A program made the position numbers and the translations under genes. Below the pieces are notes generated by a model. That model saw only the letters and a list, made by a program, of their open reading frames with translations. It was not told where the DNA came from and ran no database searches. This document shows, one piece after another, positions 1 through 8,014 of a stretch of DNA of 64,000 bases. Source of the DNA: Spongiibacter tropicus DSM 19543 (GTDB lineage Bacteria; Pseudomonadota; Gammaproteobacteria; Pseudomonadales; Spongiibacteraceae). The stretch spans positions 1,802,463 to 1,866,462 of the forward strand of contig NZ_ATUS01000001.1 of the NCBI RefSeq assembly GCF_000420325.1, given 5' to 3'. How positions within the stretch are numbered: position 1 is the stretch's first letter; each line of letters begins with the position of its first letter.

Positions 1-716
1 TCCACACGCGTCACACCGCATTGCAATTTCACGCGGTCGCCCAGCTCGCTACCAATACGATTAACGTATTCTCGTGAGCCGCCAATGACCGTGCGCCATT
101 GTGGCCGATCGCGCACTTGTAGCAGGCCATGATTATCGCAAAAGCGCAGAAAGGTTTTGGCGGGATATGCCAGCATTTGATCGACGGGCGTCGACCAAAT
201 CGCCGCCCCCATGGGCAACAGGTGGTCGTCGCAGAAGCCGGGGCCGAATTTTTCCTTGCGTAACAGCTCGCCCAACGACAGCTCGTCGGGCAGGCTGCTG
301 AGCCAGCCTTCGCTCTCGCGATAGAAACGCAGCAGGTCAAAAATCATTTTCCAAAAGCGCGGGCGCAGCAGGTTGCGTTTCTGCGCGAAGAGCGTCGAGA
401 TCGAGTCTGATCCCGAGTACTCCAATCGCCCGTTGTCCAGGGACACACCGAAGGACATATCCGTGGCCAAAGACTTAACCCCCAGTGCATCGAACAAGGC
501 GATCAGATTGGGGTAGCATTTTTCGTTGAACACAATGAACCCGGTATCCACCGCGATCGTGCCGGCGGTGGTCATAATGTCCACGGTATTGCTGTGTCCC
601 CCCAGTCTTTCGTCTTCTTCATAGAGAGTGACCTCATGCTCCTTATTCAGGAGCCAGGCACAACTCAAGCCGGAGATACCGGAACCAATAACGGCGATTC
701 GCTGCGAATTATTCAT
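1..716 (-). CDS. FAD/NAD(P)-binding amine-oxidase-like protein (COG2907 type), C-terminus cut by window edge
   Basis: The ATG is at 716 on the minus strand and the frame stays open to base 1, so about 238 N-terminal residues are visible. The start MNNSQRIAVIGSGISGLSCA is a Rossmann dinucleotide-binding motif (GxGxxG), followed by an ELYEEDERLGGHSNT-like segment typical of flavin amine oxidases and phytoene-desaturase-like proteins. Proteins of this type usually sit with a DUF1365 protein and a cyclopropane-fatty-acid-synthase-like methyltransferase, and some act on membrane fatty acids. Those partners would lie outside the window. It is divergent from the MFS gene, with a short shared intergenic region. 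The family call is firm; the substrate is inferred from family context only. Confidence 0.8.
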   Translation of the reverse strand, partial: MNNSQRIAVIGSGISGLSCAWLLNKEHEVTLYEEDERLGGHSNTVDIMTTAGTIAVDTGFIVFNEKCYPNLIALFDALGVKSLATDMSFGVSLDNGRLEYSGSDSISTLFAQKRNLLRPRFWKMIFDLLRFYRESEGWLSSLPDELSLGELLRKEKFGPGFCDDHLLPMGAAIWSTPVDQMLAYPAKTFLRFCDNHGLLQVRDRPQWRTVIGGSREYVNRIGSELGDRVKLQCGVTRV

Positions 717-817
717 AAAGCCAACTACAACTGTGATCTCGACAAGTGAGTTATACGTAAGCCGTTACCGAAGTGATGATAGCGACGAAGGGATTATTAC
801 ACTCTCATGGACATTGT

Positions 818-2092
818 ATGTCATTACTCTACTCCTCTGCATCGGGATCTCAGACCGTGAAAAAGACCACGGTTAAGGACTTGCTTAAATACGCACTTCC
901 CGGACTACCCCTGGCCAGTCTTGGGCTTCCCTTCTATATATACGCGCCGGTGTGGCTGGCGGAACAGGGCGGCTATGGCTACGCCACGGTCGGTGCGCTG
1001 TTCTTTCTCGCCCGTATTACCGATGTGTTTACCGATCTGCCGACGGGCGCGGCTGTTGACCGATTCGGCAGCCGGCGATCACTCTGGCTGCTTGGATGGC
1101 TGTTGATGGCACTGAGCGCAGCCGCCTTGATGGGCGTCAGCCACCCCTGGCCCAGCGGCCTGATGCTGCTCAGTCTCGTCACGCTGATGCTCGGCTGGAC
1201 GATGATCAACGTGCCCTGGCTGGCACTTCCGGTGCTACTCAGCAGGAATGACAACGAACGGCTGGCCTTCAACAGCGCCCGCGAGGCGATGCTGCTCTTC
1301 GGTACGCTGATTGCGATGCTGGCCCCAGCCATCCTCGACGCCCGCAGCCTTCCTGTTGCCGCTGCGGGCATGCTGCTGTTTTTGCTGGTGGCCATCACAG
1401 CACAAGGCAGCCACCGCCCAACTGGCGCTCAACAGCGCCGATTCGGAGAGCTGCTCGGCGACCGCCGAGTTCGCGCACTGGCGCTGCCCTGGTTCGTCAA
1501 TATGCTGGCCAATGCCATCCCCGGCACCGTACTCGTATTATTTATGCGTGAAGTCCTGGAAGCCGAAGCGATGATCCCCGCGGCACTGCTCAGTTATTTT
1601 CTCGCCGGGCTGCTCGCCGTTCCCGCGTGGTATGCGCTGGCCCGCCGCTGGGGAAGCCTGAACTGCTGGCGTCTGGGCCTGATTCTCTCCGCCATACTGT
1701 TCGCGCTCGCCGTCGGCCTATCTGCGGGCGATGCCTATGCATTTATCGCGATCAGTATTGGCACCGGCCTGATGCTGGGCGCCGATCAGGCGTTGCCGTC
1801 AGCCATGCAAACCGGACTGGCACGCCAGTTGATGAACGAATCCGATGCCACCATCGCCGCCCGGCTCTTCGCACTCTGGAGCATGCTGGGTAAAGCCGCG
1901 ATGGGCCTGGCCGTGGGTATTGGCTACCTGTGGCTGGGCAGTCAGCTGCAACCCGCCCAATCAACCGTGCCGCCGGACTGGGCGATTACCGCCGCGTACG
2001 TCGCGGCACCGGTCGCACTCAAAATTCTGGTGTTTTTCATGCTGGGCAGACCCCAGCTGCGCTATCTGAATGAGGAGGTGCACAATGCCTAA
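818..2092 (+). CDS. MFS transporter (glycoside-pentoside-hexuronide/COG2211-like)
   Basis: A polytopic membrane protein of about 425 residues with roughly 11-12 hydrophobic segments. The loop after the second segment, DRFGSRRS, resembles the MFS loop 2-3 signature. The start is uncertain: in-frame candidates are 773, ATG 818 and GTG 857, and the membrane domain begins just after 857, so the true start could be as late as 857. The stop overlaps the next gene by 8 bases, so the two are probably translationally coupled. MFS genes of this type are often found with COG2907 oxidoreductases and chalcone-isomerase-like proteins, which fits both neighbours. The substrate is unknown. Confidence 0.85.
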   Translation: MSLLYSSASGSQTVKKTTVKDLLKYALPGLPLASLGLPFYIYAPVWLAEQGGYGYATVGALFFLARITDVFTDLPTGAAVDRFGSRRSLWLLGWLLMALSAAALMGVSHPWPSGLMLLSLVTLMLGWTMINVPWLALPVLLSRNDNERLAFNSAREAMLLFGTLIAMLAPAILDARSLPVAAAGMLLFLLVAITAQGSHRPTGAQQRRFGELLGDRRVRALALPWFVNMLANAIPGTVLVLFMREVLEAEAMIPAALLSYFLAGLLAVPAWYALARRWGSLNCWRLGLILSAILFALAVGLSAGDAYAFIAISIGTGLMLGADQALPSAMQTGLARQLMNESDATIAARLFALWSMLGKAAMGLAVGIGYLWLGSQLQPAQSTVPPDWAITAAYVAAPVALKILVFFMLGRPQLRYLNEEVHNA

Positions 2093-2621
2093 GCAATTCG
2101 TCGCCGTCATACTGACCCTGCTGAGCACTACGCTGCATGCCACACCGTGGGAAACCGTAGCCGCAGACCGTTTCAAGCTGCTGTGGAAAGAACTGACCTA
2201 TACCCAATTGCAGGTCGATCCTCGTCAGGATGCACCGGCCAACAATGACATTCTGTCGCCCGGCTACAGCAAACAAATTATTATCGAGTACGCCCTGTCA
2301 GTCTCTGCCGAGCGCTTCCGCGACCTAACGCAGGAGCAGCTAGAGGACACCTACGACGATGCACAATTGGCCCCGCATCGAGACGATATCGCCCGCTTCA
2401 ACAGCTGGTATCTGGGCGTAGAGAAAGGAGACCGCTACCAGTTGCGCTGGCAGACAGATGTCGGCCTGCAACTGCAACATAACGATACCGTGCTGGGCAC
2501 ATTGCAAGACCCCGAAGCAGCCAAGCTCATATTGAGTGTCTGGCTGGGGCCTGCGGCCGTGAGTGAATCACAGCGCGACCGGTTTCTCGACGCTTGGCAG
2601 CAGAAACTCGCCGCCCGATAA
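2085..2621 (+). CDS. Chalcone-isomerase-like periplasmic protein
   Basis: 178 residues with a signal peptide (MPKQFVAVILTLLSTTLHA) and then a domain that looks like the bacterial chalcone isomerase-like family: an early WKELTYTQLQVDP-like segment and a late LSVWLGPAAVSESQRD segment. Bacterial members generally lack a demonstrated isomerase role. ATG 2085 is preferred over the ATG at 2070 because a clear GAGGAGG ribosome-binding site lies at 2072-2078. The start overlaps the MFS stop. It is probably a periplasmic lipid- or fatty-acid-binding partner of the same pathway; that function is inference. Confidence 0.7.
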   Translation: MPKQFVAVILTLLSTTLHATPWETVAADRFKLLWKELTYTQLQVDPRQDAPANNDILSPGYSKQIIIEYALSVSAERFRDLTQEQLEDTYDDAQLAPHRDDIARFNSWYLGVEKGDRYQLRWQTDVGLQLQHNDTVLGTLQDPEAAKLILSVWLGPAAVSESQRDRFLDAWQQKLAAR

Positions 2622-2739
2622 GTTATAACCATATAACGCATCAGTATAGAAAAACCCGCCAGCGCTACAGCACAGTTTGCTAGCATCTGCGCATTTTTCG
2701 CTGCTCGTCAGTGTCTTACACGCCCAAGGTAGACTCGCT

Positions 2740-5214
2740 GTGACCCGTTTTATCTCTCGCGCCTGCGCTGCAGGCCTCGCTGCGGCTATTGCGCCCGGCC
2801 TCACTCACGCCGCTGATCGCGGCCTGAGCATTGAAGAAATTGTTGTCACCGCTCAGAAAAAGGAAGAGGGGGCCAACAGTATTCCTCTGGCCATCGCGAC
2901 CTATACAGGCGAGGATCTCAGCGCATTGGGCATCACCGACACCCGCGACCTCGGGCGACTGCTGCCCGGCTTCTCCTACGCCGATGGCGGGTTCAACGTC
3001 CCCATTTACACCCTGCGCGGCGTCGGCTTCAACGAGAATAGCCAGACAGCCAGTGCCACCGTGGGCGTCTACGTCGACGAATTTAACCTGCCGTTTCCGG
3101 CAATGAGTAAGGGCAGTAACCTCGATCTGGCTCGGGTAGAAGTGCTCAAAGGGCCACAGGGCACGCTGTATGGCCGCAACACGACCGGCGGCGCCATTAA
3201 CTACATCGCCAACAAGCCCGGCGAAGAATTGGAGTACGGCGCCGATATCAGCTACAGCCGCTTTGACACCACCTCGGTTGAGGGCTTTGTCTCCGGCTCG
3301 CTCACCGATACCCTGTTTGCCCGTCTGGCCTACACCACAACGCAATCCGGCGAAGGCTGGCAGCGCAGCCGCACCCGTTATGCGGGCAGCGATGCCTACA
3401 ATGGCAAAACCGGTCGCGACCCCGGCAATGAGTACGAGCGCTTCGGCTACAGCCGTCTCGGCGAAGTCGACCGCGATGCCGCACGGCTGTTATTGCGCTG
3501 GGAAGGCGGCGAAGACTGGACGCTGAACCTGCATCTCAACGGCTGGCGCGACCGCTCCGAGCCTCAAGCCCTGCAGGTCATTGCCATCGAATCGCAGAAT
3601 GCCATTCTCGGCGAATTCGCCCTGCACCCGGATGTGGCCAACTACCCGGTCAACGATCCCGACACGACCGACGCCCAAGCGGCCGACTGGCCCAATAATG
3701 GCCTTAATTTTCGGCTTAATGACCGCTTCGTCTCCGGAGGCATGCGCCTGGACTACCGGCTGGGTGAACGCAGTGACATGGTCCTGCTGCTATCAGCAGG
3801 TCAGTTTGAGTCCGATGGCAGCTTCATCCCACAGTCGGGCCTGGATACCGTTAATACCGAGCGCAATGTGTTTGCCACCACCGACTTCTATAATGCCGAA
3901 CTGCGCTTTTCCGGCGATCTTGGCGACAGCGTTTTCTGGCAGCTCGGCCTGAACTACAGCGAGGATGAAGTCGAGGAATTTCAGCGCCTGCATCACGAGA
4001 ATGTGAGCATCGTCTTTCCCGTTGGTCCGCTGGGCGGTCTGCTGGGCGATGGCTTTGCCCTGCTGGATAACCGCTCCGGTTTCGGGGGCACGCAAACGGC
4101 AGAGGTCGCTGCCATTTTCGCTCACACCGAATGGCGCTTCGCGGAAGCGTGGAAATTAACGCTGGGCGCTCGCTACACCGACGAGCTGCGCGACTTCAAT
4201 GGCTGCTCAAGGGATGTGGATGTAGGCGACGATCCCGGCGCAGACCAGGAAGCACCCGGTGCTCAGGACCGCGGTATCGGCCTGGCCAATGCCATCAGCC
4301 TGATCAGCCTGTTGCAGGCACCCATGGCTGGCTACGCCCCCGGCACCGCCGAGCGCGGCGGCTGCTTTACGCTGGACAGCGAAACCCGCCGTCCCGGCCG
4401 CTTCTTCGGTGAATTGCACGAAGACAATATCTCCGGTCGCATCGCACTGGACTGGGAATTTGCCGCCGACAAGCTGTTGTTTGTGGGCCTGAGCCGGGGT
4501 TACAAATCTGGCAGTTTCCCGCTGATTAATATTTCCGACTCCGCCCAATACGCGCCCGCCACTCAGGAGCGTCTGGATGCCATCGAAGTCGGCGCCAAGC
4601 TCCGCCTGCTGGAACGTATCCAGTTCAACGCCTCGGTGTTTGATTACCGCTACCGAGACAAACAGCTTGTCACTAATTTCCGCGATCCGATTTTTGGTGC
4701 ACTGCCGGTACTGCGCAATGCGCCCAAATCCTCAGTACGCGGCGCTGAACTCGACCTGAAGATGAACCCAGTCACCGGTCTGTTTGTGGCGCTGCAAGCC
4801 TCCTACCTGGACACCGAGGTGGAAGAGTTTATCAGCGGCGACCGCAATGGCGACGAGTTCGACTTCAGCGGCAAACCCTTTAACTACAGCCCCCAGTGGG
4901 AATACTCGCTGATTGTCGATTACAGCCTGCCGCTGACTGATCGCTATCAGCTCAGTCTGGGCGGCGACCTCAGCTATCGCGGCGAAACCAATGCCTCGCT
5001 GCAAAAAGACCCGCGTTTCTTCATGGACGACTACACCATTATCAATGCCCGCATCGGCGTCTCGCCACTCGCCGGACCGTGGTCACTGCAGCTCTGGGGA
5101 CGCAACATCACCGACGAGTATTACTACAACAACGTCACCAACCAGCTCGATACGATTGGCCGCTATACCGGCATGCCCGTGGTGTGGGGCGCGACATTCA
5201 GCTGGCGTTCCTGA
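2740..5214 (+). CDS. TonB-dependent outer-membrane receptor
   Basis: About 824 residues. GTG 2740 gives a good signal peptide (VTRFISRACAAGLAAAIAP, cleaved near THA-AD) and has AAGG about ten bases upstream; an earlier in-frame TTG at 2677 has neither. The mature N-terminus carries a TonB-box-like stretch (IEEIVVTAQ), a plug domain (RVEVLKGPQGTLYGRNTTGG near residue 140) and a long beta-barrel ending in an aromatic-rich strand (ATFSWRS). Such receptors import siderophores, vitamin B12, glycans or hydrophobic organics. The substrate cannot be read from sequence, but the gene sits immediately before fadE and a second receptor lies after fadE, so a lipid-like or hydrocarbon substrate is plausible. 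Confidence 0.93.
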   Translation: MTRFISRACAAGLAAAIAPGLTHAADRGLSIEEIVVTAQKKEEGANSIPLAIATYTGEDLSALGITDTRDLGRLLPGFSYADGGFNVPIYTLRGVGFNENSQTASATVGVYVDEFNLPFPAMSKGSNLDLARVEVLKGPQGTLYGRNTTGGAINYIANKPGEELEYGADISYSRFDTTSVEGFVSGSLTDTLFARLAYTTTQSGEGWQRSRTRYAGSDAYNGKTGRDPGNEYERFGYSRLGEVDRDAARLLLRWEGGEDWTLNLHLNGWRDRSEPQALQVIAIESQNAILGEFALHPDVANYPVNDPDTTDAQAADWPNNGLNFRLNDRFVSGGMRLDYRLGERSDMVLLLSAGQFESDGSFIPQSGLDTVNTERNVFATTDFYNAELRFSGDLGDSVFWQLGLNYSEDEVEEFQRLHHENVSIVFPVGPLGGLLGDGFALLDNRSGFGGTQTAEVAAIFAHTEWRFAEAWKLTLGARYTDELRDFNGCSRDVDVGDDPGADQEAPGAQDRGIGLANAISLISLLQAPMAGYAPGTAERGGCFTLDSETRRPGRFFGELHEDNISGRIALDWEFAADKLLFVGLSRGYKSGSFPLINISDSAQYAPATQERLDAIEVGAKLRLLERIQFNASVFDYRYRDKQLVTNFRDPIFGALPVLRNAPKSSVRGAELDLKMNPVTGLFVALQASYLDTEVEEFISGDRNGDEFDFSGKPFNYSPQWEYSLIVDYSLPLTDRYQLSLGGDLSYRGETNASLQKDPRFFMDDYTIINARIGVSPLAGPWSLQLWGRNITDEYYYNNVTNQLDTIGRYTGMPVVWGATFSWRS

Positions 5215-5250
5215 GCACAGGCATTACCTCCACCGCACACTTCTTGTGAT

Positions 5251-5275
5251 CTGACCCTGTGCAAAGCAGGGTCAG
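5251..5275 (+). other. 9-bp perfect inverted repeat in the leader of fadE
   Basis: CTGACCCTG (5251-5259) and CAGGGTCAG (5267-5275) form a perfect stem with a 7-base loop. No T-run follows, so it is not a standard intrinsic terminator. It lies between the receptor stop (5214) and the fadE start (5348) and could be a weak terminator, an mRNA-stabilising hairpin or an operator. Confidence 0.5.
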
Positions 5276-5347
5276 AAAGCATAGGCTGGTAGGCGCAACT
5301 GATCTTTGCCCCTACCAATGCCGTAGAGCCCCAAAAAGGAGTGCGTC

Positions 5348-7777
5348 ATGGACACGATTATTGCCGTTCTATGTATAGCGGTTTCCCTGCTGGCTGTTTT
5401 CAGCCTGCGTTTACCCCGGCGCCGCGGTGCCATCATTTTTGCCCTGAGCTGGCTGCTGGCAGGCAGCATCGAGGATGCGCTGCTGTATCCCGTCTGGTTG
5501 ATCCTGCTGTTTGCCGCCCTCGCCGTTGTCCTGCACGATGGTTTGCGGCTGCGACTGGTCAGCGAACCGGTGCGGCGCACCCTCGCGAAAATGATGCCCG
5601 AAATGAGCGACACCGAGCGCGAGGCGCTGGAGGCCGGCACCACCTGGTGGGAGAAAGAGCTGTTTTCCGGTCGTCCGGACTGGCAGCAATTTGAGGATAT
5701 TGAGCTGTCTACGCTCAGCCAGCGTGAACAGGCCTTTATCGACAATGAAACCGAGCAGCTCTGCGCCATGCTTGATGAGTGGCAGATTCAGCACGAATTG
5801 AGAGACCTGCCGGAAGAGGTCTGGCAGTTCATTAAAGAAAAACGCTTCTTCAGTCTTATCATCCCCGAGGAATTCGGCGGTCTGCACTTCAGTCCCTACG
5901 CCCAGAGCCGGGTTGTCAGCAAAATTGCCAGCCGCTCCAGTGTGGCGGCTGTAACCGTGATGGTGCCCAACTCACTGGGGCCCGGCGAATTGCTGGCGAA
6001 GTACGGCACCCCGGAACAGCAGCAGTACTGGCTGCCGCGCCTGGCCAGCGGCGAGGAAATCCCCTGCTTCGGCCTGACCGGTCCCGACGCCGGTTCTGAT
6101 GCCGGGGCGATTCCCGATTACGGCGAAGTCTGTAAGGGCAAGTATCGCGGAGAAGAGACCCTGGGTATCAAACTCAGCTTTTCCAAACGCTGGATCACCC
6201 TCGCCCCCATTGCCACGGTGATTGGCCTGGCGTTTCGCCTGCACGACCCCGACGGTCTGCTGGAAGGCGACAGCGACCTGGGTATCTGCTGCGCGCTGGT
6301 GCCGGCAGATTTACCGGGCATCGATATCGGCCGCCGCCACAACCCTGGCGCCGCCTTTATGAACGGCCCGCTTACCGGCCGCGATGTATTCATTCCTTTT
6401 GAGCTGCTGATCGGTGGCAAAGACTACATCGGCAAAGGCTGGCAAATGCTGGTGGAATGCCTGGGTGCCGGGCGGGGCATTTCCTTACCCGCGCTGTCGA
6501 CTGCGGCTGGCGAAATGGCCTATCTCAGTGTCGGCGCGTATGTGCGCCTGCGCCGCCAGTTCGGCATCCCGGTGGGTAAATTCGAGGGCGTCCAGGAAGC
6601 CACTGCCGAAATCGCGGCCTCGGCGTACACCCTCGAAGCCTTCCGCGCCTTTGTCACCCGAGCATTGGCCGACGGCGCACCCTCCGTGCTCACTGCCATG
6701 GCGAAGTGTCACGCCACCGAAATGATGCGCACACTGGTCAACCACAGCATGGATGTCCTCGGCGGACGCGGCATTCAAATGGGGCCGCGCAATTTTATGG
6801 CCCTCACTTACCAGACCGTGCCCATCGCCATTACCGTCGAGGGAGCCAATATTCTCACACGGTCGCTGATGATTTTCGGGCAGGGCGCCATCCGCTGTCA
6901 CCCTTTCCTTGCCGATGAAATGCTGTTGCTCAACGACGACAGTGCCGAGGCGCCCCAGCGCTTCGATGCCCTGTTCAGCGCTCACCTCGGCCACACCGCG
7001 AGCAATGTCAGTCGCGCCATGCTGCTGGGCTTCTCCGGCGGACGACTCAGTACAGCCGGGCAGGGGAAAACACTGCGCAGACACTATCGACAAATGGAAC
7101 GCTTCGCCGCGGCCTTTGCCGCCACTGCTGACGTGGTATTGGTCAGTCTGGGGGGCGATCTCAAGCGCCGGGAGATGCTGTCAGCACGGCTGGGCGACGT
7201 TCACAGCCAATTGGTGATCGCATCTGCATTGCTGAAATTCCATCACAGCCAGCCCCACAGCGATGCGGCCATTGCACACGCCGACTACGCGCTGCAGCGT
7301 TGTTTTTCCGCGGCCCAGCAAGCCTTGAACGCCCTGTATGCCAACTTCCCGGTGCCGGGCCTCGGCCCCGTGCTGAAACGCCTGTTCTTCCCCTTTGGCG
7401 ACGCCGCCAAAGCACCTGACGATCAGCAGATTCGCCAATTGGGCGAGCTGATCATGCAACCTCAGGCCGTACGCGAACTGCTGGCAGACAAGGTTTACGT
7501 CAGCCACAACGCCGACGAATCGGTGGGACGGGTATTGGAAACCTATCGGCAACTGCTGGACATTGAGCCGCTCTACGAGCGCTTCCTGAAAGCGGAAAGC
7601 CGTCTGAGCGGCACCAACCGGGACGCCCGGGTCACCGCCGCAGTGGCTGAAGGTCTTATCACTGAGGAAGAAGCCGCGGCTCTCCGCGATTACGAGGCCA
7701 TGCGCTACGACTGCATGCTGACCGATGCCTTCGACCACTCTCTGCAAAACCTCGATCTGCGCCCCTTGCGCCCCTGA
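5348..7777 (+). CDS. fadE: Acyl-CoA dehydrogenase, membrane-anchored FadE type
   Basis: 809 residues, close to the length of E. coli FadE (814). It catalyses the first, FAD-dependent step of fatty acid beta-oxidation. The N-terminus has two hydrophobic segments (about residues 1-22 and 28-62), followed by the acyl-CoA dehydrogenase domains. The flavin/substrate region includes IPCFGLTGPDAGSDAGA, and a helical region contains MDVLGGRGIQMGPRNF. The long FadE-specific C-terminal extension is present. The start is fixed by AAAAAGGAG just upstream. It lies between two TonB receptors on the same strand, suggesting uptake coupled to beta-oxidation. The acyl-chain preference is unknown. Confidence 0.95.
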   Translation: MDTIIAVLCIAVSLLAVFSLRLPRRRGAIIFALSWLLAGSIEDALLYPVWLILLFAALAVVLHDGLRLRLVSEPVRRTLAKMMPEMSDTEREALEAGTTWWEKELFSGRPDWQQFEDIELSTLSQREQAFIDNETEQLCAMLDEWQIQHELRDLPEEVWQFIKEKRFFSLIIPEEFGGLHFSPYAQSRVVSKIASRSSVAAVTVMVPNSLGPGELLAKYGTPEQQQYWLPRLASGEEIPCFGLTGPDAGSDAGAIPDYGEVCKGKYRGEETLGIKLSFSKRWITLAPIATVIGLAFRLHDPDGLLEGDSDLGICCALVPADLPGIDIGRRHNPGAAFMNGPLTGRDVFIPFELLIGGKDYIGKGWQMLVECLGAGRGISLPALSTAAGEMAYLSVGAYVRLRRQFGIPVGKFEGVQEATAEIAASAYTLEAFRAFVTRALADGAPSVLTAMAKCHATEMMRTLVNHSMDVLGGRGIQMGPRNFMALTYQTVPIAITVEGANILTRSLMIFGQGAIRCHPFLADEMLLLNDDSAEAPQRFDALFSAHLGHTASNVSRAMLLGFSGGRLSTAGQGKTLRRHYRQMERFAAAFAATADVVLVSLGGDLKRREMLSARLGDVHSQLVIASALLKFHHSQPHSDAAIAHADYALQRCFSAAQQALNALYANFPVPGLGPVLKRLFFPFGDAAKAPDDQQIRQLGELIMQPQAVRELLADKVYVSHNADESVGRVLETYRQLLDIEPLYERFLKAESRLSGTNRDARVTAAVAEGLITEEEAAALRDYEAMRYDCMLTDAFDHSLQNLDLRPLRP

Positions 7778-7784
7778 CTCTAGC

Positions 7785-7811
7785 GTGGCGGGCCGATACG
7801 CGGCCCGCCAC
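7785..7811 (+). terminator. Hairpin downstream of fadE
   Basis: A perfect 10-bp G+C-rich stem, GTGGCGGGCC (7785-7794) with GGCCCGCCAC (7802-7811), and a 7-base loop, starting 7 bases after the fadE stop. Only a weak T-content follows (AACATCTCCC). It probably ends or stabilises the fadE transcript. Confidence 0.6.
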
Positions 7812-8014
7812 AACATCTCCCATTGACCGAAATATCTGCTATAAGCCCTACAGCAGCCAATGCACGGGCCTTGGCCGCGCGCGACAATACATAGTTAAGT
7901 CGTTATTTGGGTCGCTCCCGAGTAAAGACCTCGTTGTATTTACGTCTTGCATCCATAACAAAAAGCGCACCCCTGGCCAGTAGCGGGTAGCGCAAGCGGT
8001 TCAGAGGGTCATCA

